A stretch of DNA of 64,000 nt, from contig CM068549.1 of assembly GCA_035048495.1 (NCBI GenBank), positions 9,906,000-9,969,999 on the forward strand. Direction: 5' to 3'. Under the pieces are notes generated by a model. That model did no database searches. It saw only the letters and a program-made list of their open reading frames with translations, and was not told the origin of the DNA. Position numbers and translations under genes: made by a program. Below are positions 10,847-22,702 of the stretch, one piece after another (position 1 is the first letter of the stretch; each line of letters opens with the position of its first letter). Source of the DNA: Euptelea pleiosperma (Eukaryota; Streptophyta; Magnoliopsida; Ranunculales; Eupteleaceae).

Positions 10847-12855
10847 TGATATTCGCTCAAAAGTGCTTATTTTAAGCCATTATCCTTATAGCGATATCTC
10901 ATTCTCCTACGTAAACTTGTCTTTTCGTCGACTTTTTCACGTAAGAGTTTCTTCCAATGCGTAGAGCGCAATCTTTAAACGAAAATTGACTATTTGCATG
11001 AAATATACGCATTTCGGATAGTCTAGATATAAAGACGTTTTGATTAAGTCTCATTACGTGCTTTTCTCTCGCAGGAAACCTGATCGGGCAATTTTTGAGA
11101 CTTGCGGGCCCACGATCAACCATAGAAGTCTAATATCAAAGCTTAAGGAGTCAACAAGCTATGACAAGAAGATACCGGCCAAGTACAGGTCAAGTCAGAG
11201 GATCGTAGAGCCAGATAAAGAACCAAGAGAGAGGAAAAGCTGAAGACCAAGAGACGGGCCAAAGTGATTCAAAGTCGCACCAACTGATTGGTGAAGCCAA
11301 CGGAAGATTACATTGAAGATCAGGGTTCATGACACTCCGCCAACTCTTTTGCCTTTATTTTGTATTATTTTCTCTCTCTTCTCTCCTAATTCTCTCTCCA
11401 TCTCTCTAGACTCTAAATCTAACCCCTAGATCATCTCATCCTACCATTCGATCATTAAATCGACCACCTCGATCCTTAGATCGATCATCCTAACCCTCCG
11501 ATCTCCATCATCTAACCTCAGATCTTCTCTCCTTTAGCTTTATTCCATCTCTCATAGTTCTTTTACCGTTAGATCTTTAATTTGACCGTTAGATCATTCA
11601 TCTGACCGTTGGATCTCTCCAGATCCTACGGTCCGCCAATTATGGACCAAGTCAAATCGCCACTTCATCTCATCAAATTATCATAGTTCCATCATCTTAT
11701 GGCCCCCATGGCCTTAGTGGTCCACAAAGCCCGTGGCCAAGTGGCCCTTAAGCAAATTGGAAGCCCACAGCCTCGTAACCCGCTTATCCTCGAGCCCAGT
11801 GGCCCAACATTGGCCTACGTTCTATCAAATTGTAAGGCCCATAGCCTATTCTCCATAACCCACTGTCCCATAGCTATGTCCCAAGAATGGACCCACTCCG
11901 TTGCCACCTCATATCTCCATGTGTCAATTAAAACCCAACGGGTTGTTCAATACCCACGGGCTATTGACATAAGTGGCCCATGCATACTCATGTGGACACC
12001 TCATTTCCTCTAATGCATGGACGGTTTCCTCTTTGGAAACCGTCTAACATCTTCCCCCTTTTAAGGTGGATCTCAACCACATCTCACCATAAAAGGAGAT
12101 CCAAGATCTCTTAGAAGGTGGTTCCCTCCCCCTTCTCTTCCTCTCTTTCTTCCTTCTTTCTCTTCTTCTTCACCCTTCTTCTCCGGCGAGCTCAACATTA
12201 ACGCCTCCACCTCGAGGTGTAAAGCATCAAACAGCAACGTCTCCTTGCTGCCCATTTCATCCGCCACAATCAAAGGCTACAATCCTCAATCCTATTGAGG
12301 TCGATCCAATCGAAGTTGCACCATCTACCTCTTCAATGGTAAGCTTCTTTCTAATTTATCTCTCTAACCTTCCTACCTTCTTTCTTTCTCTTCTTTCCCT
12401 CTCTACCTTTACATGCTTTCTAGGGTAATATTTTAATGGCTTTCTAGATTAATTTGGTTTAATGTTATTTCCGTTGTAAAGCATTTGAACAAGCATTATA
12501 AGCATTTGTTTTTAGTTTAATGAACAAGTTTTAAATTCAAGTTTAAGTTGTTTTCATTTATTGTGTTTTTCATTATCATTTCTCTTATATTTTTTTATTC
12601 TAATAGTTTTAACAACAATCTCAAGCATATTTTAAATCAACCTCCACCATTCTCACCCTTCCATTTATTCTGAGCATTTTCTGATTATTCTTGTTTCTTA
12701 TTGTGTTAACTAATCTCGAGTGCGGACGATATCCGACACGAGCCACTGTGCAAGTCTGCTTATTTGCAGATTAAGTGAACCAATTCGGAGAAATTACAAA
12801 TACTGTTGAACTTTAGGGTTTCCGTAACCAACGACTCGAAAAAATCTTAATTTCA
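10847..12855 (+). mobile_element. 5' LTR of outer element
   Basis: 2009 bp, TGATATT...TTTCA. Three CCGTT(A/G)GATC units at 20 bp spacing occupy 11564-11616. A GGCCCA-rich block lies at 11700-11990. Compared with the 3' LTR (53635-55693) it lacks about 55 bp near 11938 and has some small indels, so the two copies have clearly drifted. Open frames at 11699-12013 and 12073-12273 also occur in the 3' LTR and are not gene evidence. Confidence 0.92.
11564..11616 (+). repeat. CCGTT(A/G)GATC triplet at 20 bp spacing
   Basis: CCGTT starts at 11566, 11586 and 11606, exactly 20 bp apart. The same array is present in nine Athila-type LTRs or LTR parts here, including LTR subfamilies whose surrounding sequence differs. 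CCGTTR fits the general plant MYB core CNGTTR. Confidence 0.7.
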
Positions 12856-12857
12856 AA

Positions 12858-12875
12858 TGGCGCCGCTGCCGCTCG
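12858..12875 (+). other. Primer binding site, tRNA-Asp type
   Basis: TGGCGCCGCTGCCG matches the tRNA-Asp complement with one mismatch over 14 bases, then diverges to CTCG. It is two bases after the LTR end. Confidence 0.8.
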
Positions 12876-13280
12876 GTTGACGGGATTGCAAAAAGACGAA
12901 CAGGAATTCGGAAAGCTGCTTAATCTTCAAGATCCGATCCAAATCGGAAACTTTCCACTTTATTTTTCACATTTTCCACTTATTATTTTAATGCCTCGGA
13001 CGACCGAATGCAAAGTTGTAATAACTTAGGACTTTATTTTCTCTGCTTTTAGAATAACTGCTAGATAATTAACTAATTAAAAATACCAAAAATATTAGGG
13101 TCAGATTTTAATTCTGCTATTTCTAGTTAGATCACCATTGGTTATTTGATTCAATTTGAAAGATTTCCAACTCCGGGTAATTCAAAAGTAGATATTTTCG
13201 AATCCTAATTCGGGAATACCTAAAGTTGAATTTCAAACCCTAATTAAAACTAATTCACAATACCTGCCTTAAATTATTAC

Positions 13281-13616
13281 GTGTTTCTTGAAACCCCAAA
13301 GGCAGTATACCTTCCAATTCTATACCATAGACCATTGTGGACTAACGTGATTGCGGATTGCGTTTACCAAGTAAGTAGGGAGCGAAAGCTCAAAGAGGTG
13401 GAGTTGGGCCCAAGCCCATTTGGATACCCCTCCCTATCTCACGGAGGAGACCCCGTGTGTAGCCAACGGGCAGGTACGTTTCTACATCTCGCCTTGAGTG
13501 CGATCTTGATCATTGTGCAAAATACTGTGCCGATTGTCTATTTGCTTTTGCAAAAATTATCGGAACTACTTGGTTTGGCCGTAATAAAATACATTAAAGA
13601 GCAAACCCAGCTCTAA
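13281..13616 (+). CDS. Conserved leader open frame, unknown
   Basis: 111 codons. The last 93 or so correspond residue for residue, with few changes, to the frame at 37352-37633 of the nested plus element (QVSRERKLKEVE near the start; IVYLLLQ and KYIKEQTQL near the end). The first part, RERKLKEVESGPSPLGYP, is also kept in the minus-strand leaders near 29380 and 4890, but there a stop precedes it and the downstream part diverges. The C-terminal third is hydrophobic and could span a membrane. I do not recognise a family. It may be a real upstream ORF or a conserved RNA segment that happens to be open; the upstream start is uncertain. Confidence 0.3.
   Translation: MFLETPKAVYLPILYHRPLWTNVIADCVYQVSRERKLKEVELGPSPFGYPSLSHGGDPVCSQRAGTFLHLALSAILIIVQNTVPIVYLLLQKLSELLGLAVIKYIKEQTQL
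13380..13391 (+). other. GAGC-GAAA-GCTC leader hairpin
   Basis: Same 12-base stem-loop as in the three other leaders, located at an equivalent place inside the conserved leader frame. Confidence 0.45.
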
Positions 13617-14186
13617 CTTGAAATTGGTGGGATTTCATCACTCACCTCGTCATTCCAGCTTTTGTGCAACCACAGCCAAGAATTAAAATTCTATCAAGAA
13701 TAGAGCCCACTTAGATCGGTGTTCGAGGAAAACTCCACACAAAGCGACCCCTTCAAAGATCAAGTCGATTAAGTCCATGAGTGCGGGTCCCTGTTATCTA
13801 ACACACCCATAGGTCCCTACTACTCAAGTATACCGAGCTCGTAAGTGGCCTCCTTGATTGTCTGTCGGATTAGCTAGTGTCTGATTAGGAACACGAACCA
13901 ACCCTAGCCCCTCTTCTAGGAAAACTCATCTTCACGCTTGACAAATCCGGTTAGTCTGGGGCGTACTTAAGTCAGCCGATGTGCCGCACGTCTATCTAGG
14001 CTTCGGATTATCTTGCAGTCAACTTGAGTTAGTACTAGCGGATTTGCTTTGAAGAGTGTATCCTGGTGAGAACCTATAGAGTGAAAAGTTAGTCCGGCAG
14101 GTATTTGAAGATAAACCAGTGGTCCGCCCACTGTCATAATCTACATTATCCCTACACTAACAAGATAATTCATAATACTATCCTGA

Positions 14187-14843
14187 TTGTTTAGGTTAAG
14201 AATATCTGTTGCTCTGTGTGCATCATCTAGGCTCATTCGGTTTCATACACCTCTTGCCAACTCTAGAGGCTTGCTCTTTCAGCATATGCCCGCTTGGACT
14301 AGATCCAATCGTAGATTGATTCGATCTGAGAATCATTCTCTTACAGTGGAGTCTTCCACTATTCATCACCCCTCCCCCCTCTGGCAGAGAAAATACCTTC
14401 ATTGTCATGGCAGACGAACGTCCCCTCATTGAGACGTATGCGCCGATCTCGCCCAACCCGCCATCATGCATTGTTCTTCCACCTACTGCGGCAGTACAAT
14501 TCGAGATCAGGCCGCAAACTATTCAAATGCTGCCAACTTTTAGAGGTCTCCCCAGAGAAGACCCCTATTCCCATATCAGGGAATTTCAACATGTCATCCT
14601 ACTCTTTAGAAATCAAAATCTTGATGATGACAATGTTAGACTGAGAGTTTTTCCTTTTTCTCTAAAGGATAGAGCCTCGGACTGGCTTTACTCTCTTCCT
14701 ACTGATTCTATCACAAGTTGGAAAGAACTTGTAGGAAAATTTATGTCCAAATTTTACCCAATGACTCGTACTAATCAAATGAAACAACTCATACAGGACT
14801 TCCGACAAAAGTCCAATGAGAAATTTTATGAAGCCTGGGAACG
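14187..14843 (+). pseudogene. Outer element gag, part 1
   Basis: Athila-type gag (capsid precursor). An N-terminal stretch from 14187 (MFRLRISVALC) is out of frame with the main gag because about 11 bp are missing near 14380 relative to 38388; the core begins at ATG 14407 (MADERPLIETYAP) and is open to 14843. It includes PTFRGLPREDPYSHIREFQH and the RLRVFPFSLKDRASDWL retrotransposon-gag core. A solo LTR cuts it at 14843 after the words EAWER. Frame and sequence resume at 17425. Confidence 0.88.
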
Positions 14844-15502
14844 TGATATTCGTTCAAAAGTGCTTATTTTAAGCAATTATCCTTTTAGCGTTATTGCATT
14901 CTCCCACGTTAAAATACTCTATTTATCTACTTTTCTACGTAAGAGTCTCTTTTGTTGCGTAGAACACATTTTTCTGGACGAAATGTTATATTTGCATGCA
15001 TTAAACACATTTTCGAAAGTCTAGACATGAAGTCATTCTGATAGAGCCTCATTACGCTCTTCTTCTGTCGCAGGAAACCCCGATGGGACAATTCTCGAGA
15101 CTTGCAAGCCCACATCGATCAGGAAAGCCCATTATCAAAGATTAAAGAGCCCACATGCTATGACTAGAAGATATGGGCCAAATATGGGCTGAATAAGAGG
15201 ACCAAAAAGCCGGCCCAAAGAACGAAGAGAGTAGGAGAGCCAATGACCAAGAGACGGACCAAAGCGTTTAAAGCCACATGAGTCAGCAAAGAATGATAGT
15301 CGACTCTACTGGAGAAGCGTGAGGATGGTCACAGTGAAGACCAGGGTTCCAGACCCTCCGCCAGTGCTTTTATCTCTATTTTCTGATACTTTCTCTCTCA
15401 TCTCTCCTTATTCTCTCTCTCTCTTCATCTCTCGGTCCTCGAATCTACTGACCTAACCCCAGAACTCCTGCCCATCAGCTCTATCTCATCTCCCTTAGCT
15501 TT

Positions 15503-15556
15503 CTGACCGTTGGATCTTCCATCGGACCGTTGGATCTTCAATCAGACCGTTGGATC
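15503..15556 (+). repeat. GACCGTTGGATC triplet at 20 bp spacing
   Basis: GACCGT begins at 15505, 15525 and 15545. See the equivalent array at 11564. Confidence 0.7.
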
Positions 15557-15809
15557 TCTCTAAATCCATCGATCTACTAATCTGGGTCCCAATCAAGTCA
15601 CCATCCATCCGATCGCCATCAGACTGTCTGTCATATCATCTTGTGAGACGATAGACATCATCAATCCATGCGGGCCAGTAGCCGGGCCCATCTTCATCGA
15701 CCCGCTGTCCGACCAGTTAGTGGACCCCGCGAATTTCAAAATAATTTTAATTAAATGGGGGGGTCCACTAATTGGGGAGATTCCCCATAAAAAAGTAGTG
15801 TTTTACTTA

Positions 15810-15812
15810 AAA

Positions 15813-15866
<54 letters not shown>
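15810..15866. repeat. (A)n(TA)n microsatellite
   Basis: A-run followed by about 23 TA units inside the solo LTR. Confidence 0.95.
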
Positions 15867-15871
<5 letters not shown>

Positions 15872-17424
15872 TCTTATTTTTTTTATTTTCAAAAACCCCC
15901 TATTTCCATTAAAGGAAATAGGGAAGCTTTAAAAGGGGGAAGGAGGGGGACGAACCCTAATTTCCAAACCCTAATCCCCCTCCAATCTCTTCCATTCTCT
16001 CCCCCTATCAATCCCGCACGGATCCCTTCACCCTTAGCCCCATTTTCCTTTTCTTCTCCACCTTCTTCTTCTTCTTCTTCATCACGTCATTGCCGGAGTT
16101 GCAGGCTGCAACTCCGGCCGATCAAGATCTCCTCCACCATCTCTTGCTGGCCACCCCTTACCCCTCCATTAACGACCTCGCCATCCTCTTGCAACGGAGC
16201 AGCAGCCCCCATCACCACCCAAACCAGCAGCCCCATCTTTCTTTAACGTTGCTGGAGTTGCAACCTGCAACTCCAGTCCGTTTCACCAGCAACCACCGCC
16301 TGCTACAGCCTGCTGCATCCTCCCTTCACCTTGGCTGTTGCCAAGCCATCCCTCTGCCTGCAGCTGCTCCCCATCTCCACATCTTCCAACGGCAGTTCGC
16401 TGCCAAAAGACTCCACCACGTCTTGATCTCCATCCCACGTGCTGGTTTGCAACGTACCAAACCACCATTGCCTCTGCCTTGCTGCCTTCACCGTTAAAAG
16501 CCACTATTGGAGGACTGCGTGGCTGACTTTTATCCTCCTTTGCCGCCTCTCTTTCAGCCGCCATCATCCCTCTCTTCTTCATCACCGCTAAACCCAAGGA
16601 AAAACCAAAAAAAAAAAAAGAAAAAAAAAGAAATAGAGAAAGAGGAGAGAAAAAAAAAAAAAAGACGGTTGGGTGTACTTAGCCCATCCCGAACTATCCC
16701 ACGCACCTGCCAAACACCACCACATCAGCAAGCTTCTTCACGTTTTTCATTGCTGGACGGTTTCTCCTCCAAAGCTGCAACACGAAATAGATCCTTCCTG
16801 GTGACATGCAACAGCTGCTACCTCCATCACCGTTCAGCATCAACATCCCCTCCACAACCTCGTCCAAGCCATTAATGACTGCATCTACAGTCAACACCAC
16901 CAGCGAACCACTCACCGGGCAGATCTTATCTCTCCAAATAAGTTGAAGGTAAAACATTTTTTTTACCATAGTTTCTCTCTCTAGAACTTTCTCCCTTTCT
17001 CTCTCTCTCCTCCCTTTCTCTCTCTAGAATAATGCTTTCTTTCTCTCTATTAGATTAGTCTTTCATTCAAGCAATGTAAGCAACTTTTATTTCAAATAAT
17101 AAAATAGTTAATTTTTTTTTTTTTGGGCAATTTGTTATTGTTGATCATTCTATATGCTTTTTGATAAATTCTCTCTCTAAGAAAATAGATTTTTAAATCT
17201 CGTGATCATCACTCTCACCCCTCCATCCTTTATTTTTATCATTTTCTGTACAAAAATTTGTCATTTTATGTTCTTGTCTGCGCTACTAATCCCGAGTGTG
17301 GATCGACATCCGAAACTTCCCACTGTGCAAGAATTCTAAATTTTGCAGGATAATCGGATCAAATTACAAATCTTGTTGATTCTAGGGTTTCCGTAACCAA
17401 CGACGCGGAAAAAACCTATTATCA

Positions 17425-17839
17425 GAACGATTCCAGGATCATCTGACCAAGTGTCCACATCACAGTATTGACAAAGGCAGTCTGGTTCACGTTTTCTATA
17501 AGGGACTTACTGATGAGTCTCGCATTATGGTTGAGTCCATGTGCCAAGGAAAATTCATGCATAATACTCCTACTGAAGCGTACAAATTTTTGGGAGAATT
17601 AAGTGAAAATTCCCAGCATTGGACGATTGACAATGAGTTCAGTCGAAATACTCCGGTCCTGAAAACTAATATGGGAAATGAAGCAAAGGTTGACCCTGAA
17701 CTCAAATCCCTCATTCAAGAGTTGACCAAGTTAGTCTCTGCCCTGGCTGTGTCTGTACACAAGCCTGTTCACCATTCTGCCCCAGTCATGAATATAGGTC
17801 AAGAGAACCTAATGGAACCCTGTAATATCTGTTTACAGC
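17425..17839 (+). pseudogene. Outer element gag, part 2
   Basis: Gag resumes as ERFQDHLTKCPHHSIDKGSL-type sequence (here with a T to C change) through MVESMCQGKF to the first half of the zinc knuckle (CNICLQ). The solo LTR plus its duplication totals 2586 bp, a multiple of three, so the frame is unchanged. Gag is cut at 17839 by the minus-strand element exactly inside the zinc-knuckle coding region; the second half (PSHSIENY) is at 32076. Confidence 0.88.
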
Positions 17840-19700
17840 TGAAAGTAGGTTTTTTTTCCGCGTCGTTGGTTACGGAAACCCTAGAATCAACAAGATTTGT
17901 AATTATCCGATTATCCTGCAAAATTGATAGATTTGTATAGGGATTCGTGTCGGATGTCGATCCGCACTCGGGATTAGTCGGATTAGCGCATATTTGAACA
18001 TAAAATGATGGAATTTATGCTAGAAAATCATGGAGAGGTGAGAATGGTGATGGATTTAAAACATTCTTAGTGATTTTTAGAGAGAGAAATTACCAAGAAT
18101 TAGAAACAATCCTATGCATCAATTATTCGAATTTAAACACTAAAATTCCAAAATGAACCCAATTTTATTCATTCAATCAAAGTACGAGCCTTACAAATTT
18201 CTAAGCAAAACATTATCAAATCAGCCAACTTTAACTAGAAAGCATATAAACAAAGACTAAACTAGAGAGAGACATAAGAGAGATGAGAGAGAAAATCAAA
18301 TCTAGAGAGAGAAAATGTGAAAAGAGGGTTAAAATAAGTCCAAAGCCATTCAAAGAACTTGCGGAGGTGATGATCTCAAGATTTAGGATTGACCAAGGGA
18401 CGGGCCAATAGATTGACCAATGGAGGTGGCAATCTATGAGTTACAGAGTCTTACCGTGATGACGAGGTCGCCAAGTGGCTGTGGAGGTGCCAAGAAGATT
18501 GCTGTCCGTTGGATAGCATGGTGTGGAGGGCGGTGTTGCACACTAGCAAAGCGGGAGGCAGCAAGAGGATGGGAGGAGAATCGAAAGTGAGAACCGTTGG
18601 TGGATAGAAGAGCAAGTTCTCGAACGTGGGAGAAGAAGGAATGTGGGAAGAAGGGAAAGAAAGAGAGAATGAGATACGGTGAAGAGAGAGGCGGAGCGGC
18701 AAGGAGGTTCGGTGGAGATGCAGATCTCCACTGTTCGACGGTGTGATATTCAAGAGGTTGTAGGTCTGCAACCGTTTGGTGGAGGCGGACTGGTGGAGTT
18801 CACACCGTCAGCAAGGAGGCGCTGGTTCTGTGATGAAGAAAAAAAAAAAAAAAAAAAAAAAAAAAACGTGGAGGAGCAGACTGAGGTGGAGAGGAACAGC
18901 AGGCCAGCAAGTTGCTCTACTTTGGTGATGCTCTCCTGTGATGAACCAGTGGTGGAGTGAGCAGGTGTAGTACCTCGAAGACGGTTGGAGAACCAGCGAT
19001 GAGAGGGATATCGTGACTGTTAGTGCATGCAGGTGGTGATTTCGGGCAAGGCAGCAGCAGATGAGATCGTTGTGAAGCACTTGAAGATGGAGGACGGCTA
19101 GCCAGTGGTGGTGCTTGAAGAAGTTGCAGGTAAGCCTGCAACACAAGAAAAAGATGAGGGGAATAAACCTTGGGGGAGAGCTACGGCTCTCTCATCTTCC
19201 CCTTCTTCTCCCTTTTTTTTTTTTTTGGTTTTGTTTTTTTTTTTTTTTTTTTTTTTTGTTTCAAGAGAGGGAGACGTGGGGAAGAGGATCCAAGAAGAGA
19301 CGAAGTGGGTGGTGGTTTGCAGTCACCGTTTGAGGTGGTTCTTGGCTGGAGTTGCAGGTCTGCAACTCCGGCTAGGATTGGTGGTGCAAATCGCAGCAAG
19401 AGGAAAACGTGGGAAGGAAGATGAAGAAAACGTGGACGAGAGGATTGAATGATGGAGAGAATGGGAGAGTTCTTGCTGCTGGTCGAATCGAGGAGTAGGA
19501 GGAAGAGATGATAATGGCTGGGTTCTTTCTCTTCTTCAACAAAAACGTGGGGGCGAGAAGGGGTGTGACGGCTTGGCTTGCAAAGGGAATAGAAAGTGAG
19601 AGAGAGATTTGTGAACGTGGGGAGAGGAGAGATGAGTTGGGGGAGGGAATGGAAGAGAAAGGGGGGGGATTAGGGTTCGAACGAACCCTTCTCCCTCCTC

Positions 19701-19708
19701 TTATAAAG
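19701..19708 (-). promoter_or_regulatory. Possible LTR TATA box
   Basis: Minus strand CTTTATAA sits upstream of the G-rich and then AGAGAGA-rich transcribed part. It lies within the 1 kb segment missing from the 5' LTR. Promoter role is inferred from sequence and position only. Confidence 0.35.
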
Positions 19709-19767
19709 CTCCCTATTTCCATTAATGGAAATAGGGTATTTTTTGAAAATAAAAAAATAAAAAAAAT

Positions 19768-19809
<42 letters not shown>

Positions 19810-20057
19810 TAAAAACCTACTTTTCTATGGGGAATCTCCCCAATTAGTGGACCCCCCATTTAATTAAAATTATTTTTGAAATTCGCGGGGTCCACTAACT
19901 GGTCGGACAGCGGGTCGATGCTGATGGGCCCGGCTACTGGCCCACATGGACTGATGATGTCCATCGTCTCACAAGATGATGTGACAGGCATTCTGAAGGC
20001 GATCGGATGGATGGTGACTTGATTGGGACCCAGATTGGTAGATCGACGGATCTAGAG

Positions 20058-20110
20058 AGATCCAACGGTCCGATTGAAGATCCAACGGTCCGATGGAAGA
20101 TCCTACGGTC
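20058..20110 (-). repeat. CCGTTGGATC triplet at 20 bp spacing
   Basis: Plus-strand ACGGTC ends at 20070, 20090 and 20110. Equivalent copies in the 5' LTR are at 31374-31426. Confidence 0.7.
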
Positions 20111-20755
20111 AGAAAGCTAAGGGAGATGAGATAGAGCTGATAGGCAGGAGTTCTGGGGTTAGGTCAGTAGATTCGAGGATCGAGAGATGAAGAGAGAGAG
20201 AGAATAAGGAGAGATGAGAGAAAAAGTATCAAAAAAAATGGAAAAAAAAGCACTGGCGGAGGGTCTGGAACCCTGGTCTTCACTGTGACCATCCTCACGC
20301 TTCTCCAGTAGAGTCGACCATCATTCTTTGCTGACTCATGTGGCTTTAAACGCTTTGGTCCGTCTCTTGGTCATTGGCTCTCCTACTCTCTTCGTTCTTT
20401 GGGCCGGCTTTTTGGTCCTCTTATTCAGCCCATATTTGGCCCATATCTTCTAGTTAAGCTTTGATAATGGGCTTTCATGATCGATTTGGGCCCACAAGTC
20501 TCGAAAATCGTCCCATCGGGGTTTCCTGCGACAGAAGAAGCGCGTAATGAGACTTTATCAGAACGGCTTAATATTTAGACTTCCGAAAATGTGTTTAATG
20601 CATGCAAATATACCATTTCGTCTAGAAAAGTGTGTTTTACGCAATGAGATAGACTCTTACGTAGAAAAGTGGATAATTAGAGCAGTTTTACGTAGGAGAG
20701 TGCAATAACGCTAACAGGATAAGTGCTTAAAATAAGCACTTTTGAGCGAATATCA

Positions 20756-20766
20756 CAACCCCCAAC
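20756..20766 (-). other. Polypurine-like tract, nested minus element
   Basis: Minus strand GTTGGGGGTTG directly precedes the 3' LTR. The identical 11 bases are at 45859-45869 and 53624-53634. Confidence 0.75.
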
Positions 20767-22292
20767 CAGCATATTGCCAATCCTTGGCAATTAGTGCGAA
20801 ATACATGAGCTTAAAAGGGCTCTGCACATGCTGCACACTTTTTCATATTAGCTCAGGGAAAACCCCGTTCGTCAAATCATTGAATGGATGCAAAAAAAGT
20901 TACATGCTAGCGAAGAGTTGGAAAGTTTTGGCAAGACTACAGACTGATAATCATGACCCAGAATAGTCAGACTCTGCGTGTGTGTGTGCTCAACATTCTC
21001 ATCATCCGACAGTAAAGATTTCCAGATCACCTCTAAGTTTTTATGCCTCGACCTCAAATCTCACATGTTTAGCACTCATAATAGAATCACACAAGAAGGG
21101 TTTTCTTCTTTTCTCTCAATTTATATGTGAGGAGATGTATTTAATATAAAGAGGCAAAAGATCTCACATATGTTTTATTTGAAGGAAGGACATCTTTAAC
21201 AGAAGAAGATCTCATGATTGGAATACCACTTCACTCGGGAACGTCAGATCAAACTCTATAGCTTCTCTTTCTCCAATCTCCACATTTTATGATCGTACTA
21301 TCCTAGAATCAAGTAGGACTTTCCTGGGTTGTAATGAGGCTTAGGTCAGGTGTAGAGAGATAAAGGAATACAGGATTTCAAAGATCTTGAGAGGATATTG
21401 CCATTTTCTTGAATTTTTCCTGCGACGTAACACCATTATCTGGTTCTTTTTCCTTTTTTCGTATTTTTCTCTTTTTCTTGATATTTCTGAGACTGCTCAA
21501 TTTCTTTTCAGCTCTTCTTCATACTTGCTTTTTATATTTTGTTTTCAGCTTGAACCACTTTCTTTTCTTTTGATTCTTCTTCTTTACTTTTCTTTTCACG
21601 GTACACCCATATCAGTTATTCTTTTGTCCATCTCAAAATAAGGGTAGCTAGTCATGCTTCGTAGCTATACTGGATTTTAGGTTGATGGGATTACAAAGAA
21701 AAGGCTTTTATAGAAGGGTTCAAGGGGTTTCTAGTGAAGTATAATTCAGGTGAGTAAAAAGGCTGAATGGTTCAGAAAAATGGCCTAAATCATTTTCTAG
21801 GGTTTGCACTATCATGTATACTGTCTTGACTGGATACAGAGAAGGTTCTGTCGTAGTAATCCAATGTTGATGTCGTTCCGAGTTCCATGATCGAAGCAAA
21901 AGATAATGAGATCTCTCAACGAATATTGCGGGCATGAAGAATAGTGAGTCATCTTGTGACTCAGGATTATTGTATAACTCTCCGAAATGATTAAAGGCTC
22001 GAAAGCTTACTGGGTTAGGTCTCCACAATTCTTCTCACAGGATCTCTAGAATTTCCAAACTTAGGATGACTCTGATGTTGATAGTGTACAATTGTGCCGA
22101 ATCTGATTTTTTCTAAGTTTTCAAACCTGCTGTAGTCACACTTGACTTGACTCAATGCTAACTTTAAACAAAAATTGACATCCTCAATACTGACTTAACG
22201 AAGGTTTTTAGCTAATCAAAGTCAGGGTATTTGACACATTTTTGAAATTCTAGAAAACTTTTGGAGAACATCGGAAATCACCCAAAAAAAGG

Positions 22293-22296
<4 letters not shown>

Positions 22297-22349
<53 letters not shown>
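22297..22349. repeat. Poly(T)/poly(A) run of about 53
   Basis: Sense-strand A-run at the same place where the plus elements have only about 10 A (44319, 52069). A length expansion of a short A tract is the likely cause. Confidence 0.9.
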
Positions 22350-22353
<4 letters not shown>

Positions 22354-22394
22354 AGACATGAGTTTTGGTAAATACCCACCCCCAACCAAAATAT

Positions 22395-22412
22395 AGCACC
22401 GTCCTCGGTGCT
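22395..22412 (-). other. Conserved 3' hairpin 2
   Basis: AGCACCG-AGGA-CGGTGCT, a seven-pair stem with a four-base loop, followed in the sense direction by TTGGGGGTGGG. Identical 18 bases occur at 44255-44272 and 51998-52015. Confidence 0.55.
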
Positions 22413-22649
22413 CAATACTGGGACATAAAATGATAACAAATCAGAGATGATGATGCAAAGATTCAGGAAGGATGTTACCAAGTCGGCAGAAACTCGACAG
22501 TGTGTGGTACCTGATGATCGGAAGACTGAATGTACCTGCATTTCCAGAGATATAACAGTAATAACAAATGCATGAGACTCATGTACTCTAGGAATACCGG
22601 AATTGCCTTTCCGAAAGCGCTAAGTTTTACGTCTTCAGCCAGACATGAC

Positions 22650-22668
22650 GGGGGTGACAGGCACCCCC
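22650..22668 (-). other. Conserved 3' hairpin 1
   Basis: Sense strand GGGGGTG-CCTGT-CACCCCC, seven-pair stem, about 35 bases after the pol stop. In the two plus elements the loop is AATTT instead but the stem is unchanged. Confidence 0.55.
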
Positions 22669-22702
22669 AACCAAGTTGGAGCACAGGAGACTGAGTGGAT
22701 CA

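Larger units (their letters stand above)
12876..14186 (+). other. Leader of outer element
   Basis: 1.3 kb between primer site and gag, collinear with 36891-38203. It holds the GAGCGAAAGCTC hairpin (13380-13391) and the conserved leader reading frame at 13281-13616. Confidence 0.75.
14844..17424 (+). mobile_element. Solo Athila-type LTR inside gag
   Basis: 2581 bp, TGATATT...TTATCA, flanked by target duplication GAACG at 14839-14843 and 17425-17429. No primer site, internal domain or second LTR accompanies it. It is of the same LTR subfamily as 1778-3786 and 17840-20755, so a full element inserted and then lost its interior by LTR-LTR recombination (inference). The end reads CCTATTATCA rather than the usual CCTTAATTTCA. 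It contains the CCGTTGGATC triplet at 20 bp spacing (15503-15556), an A/AT microsatellite (15810-15866) and CTTTAAAAG near 15926. Confidence 0.9.
17840..20755 (-). mobile_element. 3' LTR of nested minus element
   Basis: 2916 bp, complete. Runs on the minus strand from TGATATTCGCTC at 20755 to TTTCA at 17840. It contains the ACGGTC triplet at 20 bp spacing (20058-20110), a TATA-like site (19701-19708, minus), and homopolymers at 18838-18866 (A), about 19208-19258 (T-rich) and 19771-19806 (T). Confidence 0.93.
20767..22702 (-). other. 3' non-coding zone of nested minus element
   Basis: 1.9 kb between the integrase stop and the polypurine-like tract, where some Athila elements carry an env-like gene. 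No such gene is visible. A 102-codon minus-strand frame at 22028-21720 begins MWRPNPVSFRAFNHF; the same words are partly preserved but interrupted near 44650 in the nested plus element, so it may be a decayed remnant. Two hairpins (22650-22668, 22395-22412) and a 53-base T run (22297-22349) lie here. Confidence 0.6.

Noticed and set aside
16090..16875. Open frames of 122-135 codons
   Set aside because: Within the solo LTR; low-complexity Pro/Ser/Leu and Lys-rich text.
18451..18771. 106-codon open frame, identical to one at 30795-31115
   Set aside because: It is the same place in the two LTRs of one element; identity reflects recent insertion, not coding constraint.
20767..22702. Possible env-like gene
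   Set aside because: No frame of suitable length, signal peptide or membrane anchor in any of the three copies of this zone; the 102-codon frame is open in only one copy.
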